DNA from: Ridgeia piscesae
Lineage: Eukaryota; Annelida; Polychaeta; Sabellida; Siboglinidae
Reading direction: 5' to 3'
Assembly (NCBI GenBank): GCA_025642075.2
Contig: JAODUO010000133.1
Location: forward strand, 417,501 to 481,500
Length of the DNA: 64,000 nucleotides
Program-made: the position numbers and the translations under genes
Shown: in pieces, positions 38,994 through 51,451 of the stretch
Layout: each line of letters opens with the position of its first letter
How positions within the stretch are numbered: the first letter of the stretch is position 1
Notes under the pieces: model-generated
Database searches by the model: none
What the model was told of the DNA's origin: nothing
What the model saw: the letters and a program-made list of their open reading frames with translations, nothing else

Positions 38994-41504
38994 ATAAGAA
39001 TGATAACAAATAACTGCATTGGAATTAAAGCAATCATTATGGTGATGTGCTGGTATTTTAGTGTGTGTTTGGGAAAAATCTCACAATCACTCATAATCTC
39101 CCCACTCAGGTTAATGTTATTGTTATTGGTACTCTATGCAGGTAACATTTTTCATCTGCCAGACCTGAAATGTTTGCTTATATTTCTTACTCGCTCGTAT
39201 TGAATGAGTTCTGTTGAACCAACACTGATTGGTGTGAGTCCGTTCAACTCATGGTGCGTCCCATTGTGTCAGCTGAACGTGGTGTGATTCAGTCGACTGT
39301 CTCATGGGAACTGGGGAGCATGCATTCACCGACGGCACAATGGCGCAACGGGAGATGTTTATTTACATAAACGATGAAGGTTTCAAGTACACTTTGTGAA
39401 AGGCTTCAATTTAACCCAGGTTGAACTGGAACCCAGGAAGACTGGGTGTTCTTTTTGGCAGGTGTACGAGCGAAACAAAATCGTCCAAGTTTTGTCAATT
39501 ATCTCTTGTTATGAAGTGTCAGAATTTTTAACTGTGTTATAGATGAACATCTGTGAATAAAGTTGGAAGATGTGAACATTTGGTGGTATAGTTTCTGTCA
39601 CCAAATCTGTATTAACTAAGCTTTATTAAGAATGAGGTGTTTGCCATAATATGTGTGCACAATTTATTTTGGAAACAAAGTTAGCGATAATCTATGTGTG
39701 TGTTTAAAGTATAGTTGTTAATCAGTGGCTGGGTGGCATATACAAGAATATCCATATAGAACTGAAGGACCGTAAGCTTATTTTGAGAGTTATTCCTTTG
39801 TCTCTGTATGTATAGATAAGCCATAGATAAACATGTCGTCAAGTTGACAAAAGTGCGTTTCTTTGATGTCACACAATAATTGACTCACTCGACAGAACAA
39901 TAGTCTATAGACCATTGTTATCGAGACCATTGTATTCGAGTGCAGAATTAACAGTACTAACTAGCTCCATAACAGAGTTATTTCACCAAAACTTGTGCTA
40001 CTCAGATATAGTTTTACTCTGTGTATAACGGCGAGGGTCATCAGAAAGTTCACACTTTTATATCGACACGACCCGAGGTATTATCTGAAAATGGACCATA
40101 GTCCCCCCTTGCAGAGACTGTGAGTCATCTGAAAACTAGTGGGTTTTGGACAAAGAGGGTGTATTGTTACCCTTTTACCAACTGGAGGGGGGTGCCTGAA
40201 CAAGGTCGAATAGCCGACATTCTACCTGGCAGTGTTCATAGTGGACATATCGAGAGTGGTCATCTGTGTACTGGACTACAGGTGCCTTGTCCAAGATAAG
40301 ATATGCAGGTGTGAGCGGTCAGCCGTGACCATCTGGCTTTGTCACACCTCAGTTGCTGAGTGGAGATTGTTGTGGTCGTTTGTGGCTAGAAACTTGCGGC
40401 TGTGTCCATTGCTGCTGAAGTGTTCTGGAAATATGCACGTAAAGGTAGGGTTTAGATTTACAGAGGCTGGGTGAAGGGTTGAGGTTTAGACGGCTGTAGA
40501 TGTACCTTACCTGTTTCTCAGATGATCAATGATGCCGCTATTAGTTTACTAATGTTGTGTTTTCGTCTGCTTTTTGCCAACAGCAAAATGGAGTGCTAAG
40601 TGATCTTTGTAATGTCACAAGGGTGTCCTATTGCTTGGTCCATTGTCACAGCAAGTGTCTTGGAAGAAGCCCATGTAACAGGCATATGGTGTCTCTTCTC
40701 TCTGGGTCGTCACCTTCGGCTCTGAAGCCATGTCAAGTTTGTCCAGATTCTAAGTGTGATCTCGTAGTTCCTTTGAGATGACACGAAGTTGAAGGGGTCA
40801 GTGGTGTTCGGAAAAACACAGGCATCACTGGGCGAGTGGAATTTCCCAGGTTTTGAAATGACAGGAGGGTGACTTGAACTGTGGTTCTTTTGATTCACTA
40901 CTAGTTGAGTTACCCGGATTTTCCCAGGGAAAAAGGCTGTCGTGTGTATCTGACTCCCGAAACTCATCCGACATGTCTCCAGTCTACCCACATTGTAAAC
41001 TGTAGCTGGTGACTGCCCTAGTTGTTACGAGAAATGTTTGCTGCTCATACTCACCCGTCTAACTGAGTTATTCAACCAGGGGGGATTCTGGGTAAAATAT
41101 CAGCCTAAGACATGCAAAACTGAAGGACAAATGGGTCGACATACAAATAGATAAAGTCTGTTTTAGAATGTACATATCACATATTCATAGTTATCTGATG
41201 TAACTTTTTACACTCACTTTGTGTAACATTGCTGTATGAAAATTACAGGCGATACGTTTGACGCTAAATGACACAGCTCCAGATGAGTTCAGTTAAATCC
41301 TGCACCCGCTGTTGTGTGTGGGTTACACGAATGAATTTTGTGCACATGTGACTTTTGGGCATTGATCAGAACATAGCTGAATTTTCCTTGGAATTAAAAA
41401 AAAATTCTCCATGAGATATCTGAAAAATCATTTTAATTTTGAGATGATCTTTCAGTTTCTATGATATTGTTGACATGATCCACTTTGAACTATGTTATAA
41501 TTCG

Positions 41505-42875
41505 TAACCATGCCATACGTGATGAGCAGGGACCATGTCTTACGTGACAGGCAGAGACCATGCCTTACGTGATGGACAGGGACCATGCCTTACATGATGG
41601 ACAGAGACCATGCCTTACATGATGGACAGGGACCATGCCTTACATGATGGACAGAGACCATGCCTTACATGATGGACAGGGACCATGCCTTACGTGATGG
41701 ACAGGGACCATGCCTTACATGACGGACAGGGACCATGCCTTACATGATGGACAGGGACCATGCCTTACGTGATGGACAGGGACCATGCCTTACATGATGG
41801 ACAGGGACCATGCCTTACATGATGGACAGGGACCATGCCTTACATGATGGACAGGGACCATGCCTTACGTGATGGACAGGGACCATGCCTTACGTGACGG
41901 ACAGGGACCATGCCTTACGTGACGGACAGTGACCATGCCTTACTTGATGGACAGGGACCATGCCTTACGTGACGGACAGGGACCATGCCTTACGTGATGG
42001 ACAGGGACCATGCCTTACATGACGGACAGGGACCATGCCTTACATGATGGACAGGGACCATGCCTTACGTGACAGACAGGGACCATGCCTTACGTGACGG
42101 ACAGGGACCATGCCTTACATGACGGAAAGTGACCATGCCTTACATGATGGACAGTGACCATGCCTTACGTGACGGACAGGGACCATGCCTTACGTGACGG
42201 ACAGTGACCATGCCTTACATGATGGACAGGGACCATGCCTTACGTGACGGACAGTGACCATGCCTTACGTGACGGACAGGGACCAAGCCTTACCTGATGG
42301 ACAGGGACCATGCCTTACATGATGGACAGTAACCATGCCATACGTGATGAGCAGGGACCATGCCTTACGTGACGGACAGTGACCATGCCTTACATGATGG
42401 ACAGTGACCATGCCTTACGTGACGGACAGGGACCATGCCTTACATGATGGACAGGGACCATGCCTTACGTGATGGACAGGGACCATGCCTTACATGACGG
42501 ACAGTAACCATGCCATACGTGATGAGCAGGGACCATGCCTTACATAACAGGCAGAGACCATGCCTTACGTGATGGACAGGGACCATGCCTTACGTGACGG
42601 ACAGGGACCATGCCTTACGTGATGGACAGGGACCATGCCTTACATGACGGACAGGGACCATGCCTTACGTGATGGACAGGGACCATGCCTTACGTGATGG
42701 ACTGTGCCCATGCCTTACATGACAGACAGTGACCATGCGTTATGTGGCGGGCAGGGACCATGCCTTACCTGATGAGCAGGGATAATGCCTTACATGACAG
42801 ACAGGACCATACCATATGTGATGGACAGGGACCATGTGTTATGTAACGGACAGGGACCATGCCTTATGTGTGATG
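41505..42875. repeat. 25-bp minisatellite, about 54 copies, ending at a splice acceptor
   Basis: The unit is GACCATGCCTTACGTGATGG plus ACAGG, varying CGTG/CATG, GATGG/GACGG and GG/TG. The last degenerate units run to about 42875, leaving only about 12 bases before the acceptor of the exon at 42888, so the branch-point region of that exon lies in or beside repeat-derived sequence. Confidence 0.97.
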
Positions 42876-42887
42876 TGACTGTTTCAG

Positions 42888-42998
42888 TCGCAGCGGAAGT
42901 CAGCGCTGCTGACGGCTGCGAAGAGGGCGAAGTTAAAGAACAACCCCTCCCGAGTGCGCTTTGCAGAGGCCGTGTCTGTCAATGGATCGTCTGCCTCG
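42888..42998 (+). CDS. FRMPD4: FRMPD-like exon: basic linker between PDZ and FERM
   Basis: The acceptor is GTGACTGTTTCAG and the donor is TCG|GTGAGT; 37 codons, phase 0 at both ends. It reads SQRKSALLTAAKRAKLKNNP, then SRVRFAEAVSVNGSSAS. The pattern K-S-x-x-x-x-A-A-K-x-A-x-L-K-x-N-P followed by VRFAE is diagnostic of FRMPD1/3/4, where it links PDZ to FERM. It lies 15.6 kb from the previous exon. Confidence 0.96.
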
Positions 42999-43145
42999 GT
43001 GAGTTGTTTACGTTTACGCTCAAACGCGGGTTGTCAAGCATTAAAGTGTTACAAATATTGTATTATAATTAGTCTACATTGTCTCCCGCCATGATTACTT
43101 TCAGTGATGAGACGTGGTCAAGTTAATGCATTTTTGAATCAAATG

Positions 43146-43150
<5 letters not shown>

Positions 43151-43210
<60 letters not shown>

Positions 43211-43228
43211 ATATATATATATATATAC
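43151..43228. repeat. Interrupted (TA)n microsatellite
   Basis: Two TA runs separated by ATTTTA. Confidence 0.96.
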
Positions 43229-44337
43229 TTTATATATATATTTTTTTAGAGTTTTGGAGCTTTAAAAAATAAATATGTATCATAAAATGTCAGACATACT
43301 AATGCACTGTCTTAATAAACACTGCACAGTTACTGTGCAAAATCTACTATTTTACACATTTTTACTCACAACTCTTCACAACCTCAGTATATACGTGTAC
43401 AGCCAAAGGAACTTAGGCAATATAAAATTAACAAAACTGCTCCAGTTGTGAAGCAAAGGGATCTATATGCAAATTGCTCCTGTTAACGAGTCCAATAATT
43501 TAACAATTGTGTTCCAACTGATGAGTGAATAATTAAAAGACCGCCATATATTTGAGTTGAGTTGATGGCCCGTGTGCGTGCACTTGGGTGTGTATGTAAA
43601 TATTTTTGGTACGTGGTTCTTTGATGCGAGCATTTTGCTGGAAACTCATCAGATTTTCGTGGACATGTTAACCCCTGCAGTACTAGAGCGTAATTGATTC
43701 GTCTCTGGGATTAGATTAGGTCGTCTGTATCACTGCTATTTTGGCTTCAATTTCTATGACCTTGGTCCTAACAATCCTCATTAGTCATTTAATATGAGTT
43801 GATTTTGGCCTGGAGTCACTAGAAGAATTATAAAAAGCAAGTCTGTATTCGACATGTAATGATTCAGATGCAGATCTCCTCTCTCGGAGAACTCACCCAA
43901 AGTTATTGACCCATCCCAAAGATATTTTTAATGTAGCATCACCTAAGATGCAGATAAGACAAATGTGGAATGAAATAATATGATTTTTGTTCTCATTTCC
44001 GTTGTGAAGCACTCAACGTATTGGGCTTAAAGATGGCAGTAGGGACATGTTTCATTACCTTAATTATTCGCAATGTTGTAAGATTGAAGCTGTAACACTT
44101 TACAATAGAGCACCGTCTCTCCCGGTTGAGACGAGAAAATACATTTTTATTTTATGTGTTGGTATGTGTATAGAATTTGTATATATGTACATAACATTCA
44201 GAGGAATTGGGTACATTTTAATACCATGTGCACTGTGCACACTTTGTGTGGATAAATTATCAAGATATGAACAAAACTGCTCCATTTCTATCTTTTTATA
44301 CTTCTCATTTATTTCCTCCCATCAATGTGAACGGACA

Positions 44338-44976
44338 CAGCACCAGCCTGTAGTAGAGCACCAGCCTGTAGTAGAGCACCAGTCTGTATTAGAGCACCAG
44401 CCTGTCGTAGAGCACCAGCCTGTAGTAGAGCACCAGTCTGTATTAGAGCACCAGCCTGTCGAAGAGCACCAGCCTGTCGTAGAGCACCAGCCTGTAGTAG
44501 AGCACCAGTCTGTAGTAGAGCACCAGCCTGTCGTAGAGCACCAGCCTGTAGTAGAGCACCAGTCTGTAGTAGAGCACCAGCCTGTAGTAGAGCACCAGCC
44601 TGTAGTAGAGCACCAGCCTGTCGAAGAGCACCAGCCTGTCGTAGAGCACCAGCCTGTAGTAGAGCACCAGCCTGTAGTAGAGCATCAGTCTGTAGTAGAG
44701 CACCAGCCTGTAGTAGAGCACCAGCCTGTAGTAGAGGCACCAGTCTGTATTAGAGCACCAGCCTGTCATAGAGCACCAGCCTGTCGTAGAGCACCAGCCT
44801 GTAGTAGAGCACCAGCCTGTAGTAGAGCACCAGTCTGTATTAGAGCACCAGCCTGTAGTAGAGCACCAGCCTGTCGTAGAGCACCAGCCTGTAGTAGAGC
44901 ACCAGCCTGTCGTAGAGCACCAGCCTGTTGTAGTGCACCAACCTGTAGTAGAGCACCAGCCTGTCATAGAGCAGGC
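44338..44976. repeat. 18-bp minisatellite, about 35 copies
   Basis: The unit is CACCAGCCTGTAGTAGAG, with TAG/TCG and CCT/TCT variants. As 18 is a multiple of three it keeps a frame of HQPVVE hexapeptides open (up to 313 residues) that is not considered a gene. An extra G at about 44736 shifts the register. Confidence 0.97.
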
Positions 44977-45720
44977 TCACCAGACTAGGTCAATATGTTG
45001 CCAAGCCTTCTCTATGGACTAATTCATCTGTCTCCATTTCAGCAAGCATGAATAATTAAATACAGGTCATGGTACTCTGTGTGAGCTACCATTTCAGCAA
45101 TTCATGAAGGGAATTAGACGTTTTTTTATTTATTTTTAATTCCTCATAATATGTTGAATAATGTAGGTTTGTAATATTTCGTAACACAGGTAGACCTTTG
45201 ATCCACACATATAAAGCCTGTTTTTATGGAGATGCTTACATTTTCAAAGTCTAGGCTACATGGTTTGATAAAGAGTATAGGATATAATAGTATCGAATAT
45301 TATTAAACATTAATGCCAATTGATTAAATTGATGATGCATGAATTTTTTATACCAGTGGTGAGTTGTTTTTGGTAAATACTCATGTATATATGAGCATGT
45401 TTTATAGCGCACTGTGTGTAATAGATATTATTAATATGTAACTGAATAAGGATGTAAGGAACATTAAACTATTTCCTGGTGTGTTTTTATACAGCAATGT
45501 CACTGCATTACTAATAAGCACTGTGCACAAACACGTATAATATTACGTATTATGCAACATTCATAAATTATTTGTGCAGACATATTTATTTCTATAACAA
45601 AACAGTTCCGTATTAATTTCTCATAAATGTTTGTAACACGATACCCAGTACATTCCAACTAAAGTATACATTTCAACTAACTATGCAAAGTCACATGGTA
45701 CATGTTTTACTAGTCCCAAT

Positions 45721-46908
45721 GGACACCCAATGCTGACAGAGATGTAGACAGGACACCCAATGCTGACAGAGATGTAAACAGGACAACCAATGCTGACAGA
45801 GGTGTAGACAGGACACCCAATGCTGACAGAGACGTACACAGGACACCCAATGCTGACAGAGATGTAAACAGGACAACCAATGCTGACAGAGACGTACACA
45901 GGACACCCAATGCTGACAGAGATGTACAGAGGACACCCAATGCTGACAGAGATGTACAGAGGACACCCAATGCTGACAGAGATGTACAGAGGACACCCAA
46001 TACTGACAGAGATGTACAGAGGACACCCAATGCTGACAGAGATGTACAGAGGACACCCAATGCTGACAGATATGTACAGAGGACACCCAATGCTGACAGA
46101 GATGTACAGAGGACACCCAATGCTGACAGAGATGTACAGAGGACACCCAATGCTGACAGAGATGTACAGAGGACACCCAATGCTGACAGAGATGTAAACA
46201 GGACAACCAATGCTGACAGAGACGTACACAGGACACCCAATGCTGACAGAGATGTACAGAGGACACCCAATGCTGATAGAGATGTACAGAGGACACCCAA
46301 TGCTGACAGAGATGTACAGAGGACACCCAATGCTGATAGAGATGTACAGAGGACACCCAATGCTGATAGAGATGTACAGAGGACACCCAATGCTGACAGA
46401 GATGTACAGAGGACACCCAATGCTGACAGAGATGTACAGAGGACACCCAATGCTGATAGAGATGTACAGAGGACACCCAATGCTGATAGAGATGTACAGA
46501 GGACACCCAATGCTGACAGAGATGTACAGAGGACACCCAATGCTGACAGAGATGTACAGAGGACACCCAATGCTGACAGAGATGTACAGAGGACACCCAA
46601 TGCTGACAGAGATGTACAGAGGACACCCAATGCTGACAGAGATGTACAGAGGACACCCAATGCTGACAGAGATGTACAGAGGACACCCAATGCTGACAGA
46701 GATGTACAGAGGACACCCAATGCTGACAGAGATGTACAGAGGACACCCAATGCTGACAGAGATGTACAGAGGACACCCAATGCTGACAGAGATGTACAGA
46801 GGACACCCAATGCTGACAGAGATGTACAGAGGACACCCAATGCTGACAGAGATGTACAGAGGACACCCAATGCTGACAGAGATGTACACAGGACACCCAA
46901 TGCTGACA
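45721..46908. repeat. 30-bp minisatellite, about 40 copies
   Basis: The unit is GGACACCCAATGCTGACAGA plus GATGTACAGA. It is extremely homogeneous from about 46500 to 46870 and more varied at the 5' end (TAGACA, TAAACA, CGTACACA endings). Both strands are open in several frames because 30 is a multiple of three; these frames are artefacts. Confidence 0.98.
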
Positions 46909-49086
46909 TTGGCTAGTTCAGCCAATATAGAATCTTGTATTGCATATGGGAAAGTGATAATGTTATTAATAGTACATTTGTACCACAACTGATCAGTAAA
47001 CGGGGTGTAGAGAGTGTAGTGGTCACTGCATCTGCTGGCATGTTGGTGGGCTGGGTTCAGTACCTTGACACAGCCGACATGTAAATAGTTGGTGTAGAAA
47101 CCTGGCTCTCAACAGTGGGAACTGTGTATCCCTCGTGAATCAGATAATCAAATTCATGTTGGGCCCGTCTCATTTTGGGACATAAAAGAACCACTGAGAA
47201 CGACAAGCACCTGACAGTGACCACCCTCGGGGCCAGCATAGAAAGGTCGGCTTGATGCAAAAAGTTATTCTAGAAAAGACTGGCTGGTTCAATGAGACTT
47301 TCTAAGATCATAACATTGTAACCACAATAATTATGTACAGACCAGTCAAATTAATAGAACCCTACCGAGTGCTGGAAACAACTAGAAAACAAAACACATT
47401 TAATAAAAAAAACAAGCTAAATTAAGCCATTGTATTATTGACTAAATTATAATAACAAAGAAATGTGCTGGATAGAAGAAATAGACCTAGGCCTGTGCAT
47501 TATGCAAATGCATCTGCAAGTAATGGGCATAGACTGATATTTCCAATAGATAATCACATCAAGGTTTTCTAATGCTGTATGCAAAATATTGATTAATTTA
47601 AGATTTTTATCACGACACCATAAGCTAGGACCAGACAAATATATTTCTCAAACCTTGCACCGTTGTTTGAAGTACACACTTTATTAGGGATATATTGCAT
47701 ATCGTGTTACACAAATTTATGGGAAATTCTTACAGGAATGTTGTGATGTGCAAATATATCCACTCAAATGTTTTATGAGTGTTACGTAAAATGTAATATT
47801 GTATGAGTGTTTGTTCACAGTATTTATTGTGGCTTCATATTTCTTTTCTCACCTGCTATAAAGTTCTTACCTAAACCTATCATTTTGTTACCTGATAAAA
47901 CCAGCACGGGAGACACGGCCCGTCACGTGTTGCCGGAAACAAGATGATGTGTGATACCTACAGGGTTCTTCCATCACTTATGTAATATTCACTGACTCCG
48001 CCCATTTTCATGCTGTTATTTTTTTTTCTTGAGGGGGAACAAAATTGCAAGAGCGGAATCAACTCATTCTTTGGTATTTTGTGATCCACAAAACTCTAAT
48101 ACAGTTAAGTTGGAAAGTGTGTGTGCTCTGGTGGAAGTTCACCTGTACACTAGCCACACACGCACAAACACACAGATGCGGTCAAATTGTGAAATTCTTT
48201 CGGGTTTAACTTCATGGTGCTGTCTACATTTTATTTATAATTGTCATTAAAAAGAGCTATGGTTAGTGTTAATTGTTCTGTTCTATGAAAATAAAATAAA
48301 ATGCAGGTCTGTCCCCTGATGGTAATTTCTAACATTTTAGAAAGTCCTTGTGAAAAGTCCAGCAGTCTGGTTTGTGTTACGATATACATGATAAACATGG
48401 CTATCATTGGTTCTTTAGTCCTGGCCTTACGTGTCTGGACACAGTTTTATGAGAAATGAAACTGTGTCACCTCTAAAGGTGTTTTGTTTATGGATTCGCC
48501 ATGTGGAAAAAATAAGTATTATATTTATGGGGAAAGAGCAAGCTAGGGCATTCTTCTCTAGATTGACCCACTGTCCCAAATGTCACAATAGTAATGCTGT
48601 TAGCAGTGTATGAAGAGTTTATTTCTGTCTAGTGATGAGTCTAGTGTCTAGTGTCTAGTGTCCGCGGGTCACAAAACAAAATGGAGACAGATCTCTTCGA
48701 AATACGTCATTTTCACACATTGTTTAGGCCAACCCACAGAGATAATTGTTTCACAATCACTCTTAACCTCATATGTCCCATTTTGCTCGTTAACATTGAT
48801 CTTGCAAACTGAACATAACAACACCAGGAGGCACATAGTCATACGAAAACATTATCATAATGAAAAGAAATGGAAAACATTATTGTTTGAATTTAAGAGT
48901 GAGAGTTCGGAAGAATGTGTAAAAAACTGGGGTCTTGGTTCTTCCGTTACGTTCAAAGGAGATTTGGACGGTTTCCACAGTGTTTGTGCTTATTCAATGT
49001 TTGGTCACTGTATTCACCTGTGACGCTTTCACACCTGACCTTAGTACCAGAGCACGGTTCTCATGACGTGATGTTAACATTTTCAG

Positions 49087-49194
49087 AATGCGACGAATGA
49101 AAGCTATGTTCCGTTCATGCCAAATGTTCTCAAAGTGTTTCTTGAGAATGGCCAAACCAAATCGTTCAAGTACGACTCGTCTACAACAGTCAGG
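49087..49194 (+). CDS. FRMPD4: FRMPD-like exon: start of FERM F1 lobe
   Basis: The acceptor is ACATTTTCAG and the donor is AGG|GTGAGT; 36 codons, phase 0 at both ends. It encodes [20 protein letters not shown] then [11 protein letters not shown]. The F/C-MPNVLKVxLENGQTKxFxF pattern is the first two strands of the FERM ubiquitin-like lobe and is highly conserved in FRMPD1 and FRMPD4. Confidence 0.96.
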
Positions 49195-49646
49195 GTGAGT
49201 AGTCCGTATGTTGTTTGTCAGGTTCCACAAAACTATGTTAAATTGTATTTCCTAACAACAAATTATTAAATTTCTGCAAAATCATTGACACTGTAACTAG
49301 AAAGATTGACATCATTTCTGCAGTGAAAATATTGAAGAATAAAAATATTTGAATGTTTTGCACCAAAGAACATTCATTATAGTCATGATTGCTATTCAAG
49401 AAGCAATGATATTTAAAAAAATTGTAGTAAATATACTGTTTCTTTAAACACATTTTGATAGTGTGACCAGTCTGTTACATGACTAACATATTTTTGTCAT
49501 CAGTAAAAGCAGTCAGCTACATTGTACGTTTGAGAGATACTTATAGAAATTAATACTAGTTTATGTTTGATTTCTGAGTTCCTCTGATTCCCAGATGTAG
49601 TGTGACAGTACAGGTTACTCAGTATGGTGTGTTGGATTTATTGTAG
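49195..49646. other. Intron, about 0.45 kb
   Basis: AT-rich; nothing else recognised. Confidence 0.85.
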
Positions 49647-49779
49647 GACGTCCTCGCCTCAATGCAGCAGAAACTGGGGATAACGTGCATTGAGCATTTC
49701 GCACTGGTACTTCAGAACTTTGAAAGGAGTTACCCAGAGCAAGATGAGTTTGTTGCGAGAGACGGAGTGTCTCGCAGAG
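49647..49779 (+). CDS. FRMPD4: FRMPD-like exon: rest of F1 lobe, with a frame break
   Basis: The acceptor is TATTGTAG and the donor is GCAGAG|GTAAGT. It starts in phase 0 as DVLASMQQKLGITCIEHFAL (F1 helix and strand). After about 49720-49740 the conserved sequence continues one base over, as KMSLLRETECLAE, which aligns to the KLLLLHExExLxQ segment of FRMPD proteins. Only that second frame joins in phase with the next exon. Length is 133 nt where 132 would keep frame, so one extra base is present. Left uncorrected, the message meets a TGA at 50875-50877 in the next exon. Sequencing or assembly error is the simplest reading; a real lesion is the alternative. Confidence 0.9.
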
Positions 49780-50773
49780 GTAAGTGTTGACCTCCGCAGA
49801 GAATCTTGTCAATAAACAAACATAAAAGTCATTTGATTTGGGAGGGAAAATGTGTATAATTTTTTCTTAATTTGTATTGTATGTGCATCTCCTCCTGAGT
49901 GCCAACATTCTATGTTCATTTGCCTCCTTGGACTGTTGACACACCAGTTCATTATATATGTAAATAAACACAATGATAGTTGTTAAATTGTCATATGCTC
50001 TCATGTAAGTCAAAAGAGTGGTGATCAGTTCATTAAATGCCAGCAGCGTAGCAATATAAATAAGTATTCTGGCACTCCGTGGGGGGTCTTAGCTGGTTAT
50101 TGCTAAAAGAAACATTGAAACCTGAGCTTTCTCAGGAGCTGCTCCAAGAAACCAACTGTTTACCTTGCCTCCTTTTACACAGGAAATATGATGCCATTTC
50201 AGAATGATCTGAACGGCAGATGTTTTTTCATGGTTATCGTCTTTCTTGGTAACCCACTGCGTTCTCTATGTGTGTATTGTCAGCTGATTGGAGCTGGTTT
50301 TTACGACTTATTTTCACTTCTCAACATGGGTTCTGATGGATTTAATACAACAGATATTGTTCTTATGTCACAAGTGTGGCCCATTTCTCAGGCAGTTAAG
50401 TTAAGGGAGGGAGGGAGAGAGGGAGAGAGGGAGAGAGGGAGAGAGGGAGAGAGGGAGAGAGGGAGAGAGGGAGAGAGAGGGAGAGAGAGTGAGAGAGAGT
50501 GAGAGAGAGAGTGAGAGAGAGAGCAACAAAATTAGGCAATTTGGTTGGTAGCCTGTGTCTTTCCAGGGAGACTTGTTTTCCCAAAGTAACTGAGAAAATA
50601 TATAACCTATCCTAGACTTATGGAGTTGGGATCCTAAAATCATCAATACACACACACCCTGTATCTGGAGAAAAGAACTCTGCCAATTATCAAAAGAATG
50701 TTGCAATGTTGCATTTGAAATGTTTGCAGTATAATTAAATTCTTCTAAGTATGTTTGCCGTGTGTTGTTTCAG
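49780..50773. other. Intron, about 1.0 kb, with a GAGA array
   Basis: Contains a (GA)n/(GGGAGA)n tract at 50405-50521; otherwise nothing is recognised. Confidence 0.85.
50405..50521. repeat. (GGGAGAGA)n / (GA)n purine tract
   Basis: Near-perfect GGGAGAGA units pass into GAGAGTGA units. Confidence 0.95.
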
Positions 50774-50893
50774 ATCGCCTCGCGTCCTGGCTCTCAACAT
50801 TTCAGATGCCTTTTCCGGGTCGCATTTGTACCTCACGACGCATACGACTTACTGCGCAAAGACACGACTGCATTTGAATATTTCTTTACGCAG
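50774..50893 (+). CDS. FRMPD4: FRMPD-like exon: F1-F2 junction of FERM
   Basis: The acceptor is TGTTGTTTCAG and the donor is CAG|GTGGGA; 40 codons, phase 0 at both ends. It encodes RPGSQHFRCLFRVAFVPHDA then YDLLRKDTTAFEYFFTQ. The RCLFRVxFVPxDxxDLLxxDxxAFEY string is the conserved entry into the F2 helical lobe of FRMPD proteins. Confidence 0.96.
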
Positions 50894-51451
50894 GTGGGAA
50901 TGTCAACTTGTCTCATTTTGGAATTAAGTAGATAAGAGTACAACGGACAGTGTCTGTTTAGTGTTTGTACAATGAATTTACAATTGTTCTGTCTCCGTTG
51001 TAAAGTTATTTAGAACTTACAAGTAAATGTTATCACTTTTTGGAAACTGAGTAAGTTTGTACAGAGAAAATTATATAGGTAATTTAATTTTGTGTACAAC
51101 GTTAGTAGTACTGCCAAGATGTTATTATTAAATAATTATTGTATATGATCTAGAATGGAGTAATAAAGTTATGACAAACGCTACGGATATGCATACATAT
51201 TTAATGACTGTTTGACAAAGCATTTTGTATATTTATATAATAATGACTATTTTGACTGATAATGTGCACGATTATAATTTTCAACTGGTTGTATAGGTAG
51301 TATTAATTTTTTTCTTATTTCAAAACTCAATTTATCATAATGTCTCTTCTCTAGACGGGTGTGGGTTATTCTTAACCTGTACAAAGTAACTAATTTACTG
51401 CCTCTGGCAGACAAAAAGATATTATTCAGTATTTTCGTTTGCTGTTTGCAG
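50894..51451. other. Intron, about 0.56 kb
   Basis: AT-rich; nothing else recognised. Confidence 0.85.

Larger units (their letters stand above)
27255..42887. other. Large intron, about 15.6 kb, between PDZ and FERM linker exons
   Basis: Rich in tandem repeats: TA runs, the 36-bp array, short 23- and 11-bp arrays, the CAG tract and the 25-bp array that ends at the acceptor. Stretches at about 31440-33060 and 40040-41000 are less AT-rich, and one has splice-like segments (32288-32410 and 32621-32696). No firm gene is seen on either strand. Confidence 0.8.
42999..49086. other. Intron, about 6.1 kb
   Basis: Contains TA runs at 43151-43228 and the 18-bp and 30-bp arrays. The rest is AT-rich with no exon recognised. 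Confidence 0.85.

Noticed and set aside
44047..44988. 313-residue plus-strand frame with HQPVVE repeats
   Set aside because: 18-bp minisatellite in frame; the register breaks at 44736 and the frame lies inside an intron of the FRMPD-like gene.
45681..46992. Frames of about 400 residues with 10-residue repeats on both strands
   Set aside because: 30-bp minisatellite; open in three minus frames and one plus frame at once.
50101..50230. A missing exon between the 49647 and 50774 exons to explain the phase mismatch
   Set aside because: Once the frame shift inside the 49647 exon is recognised, residue count and phase match FRMPD without any extra exon.
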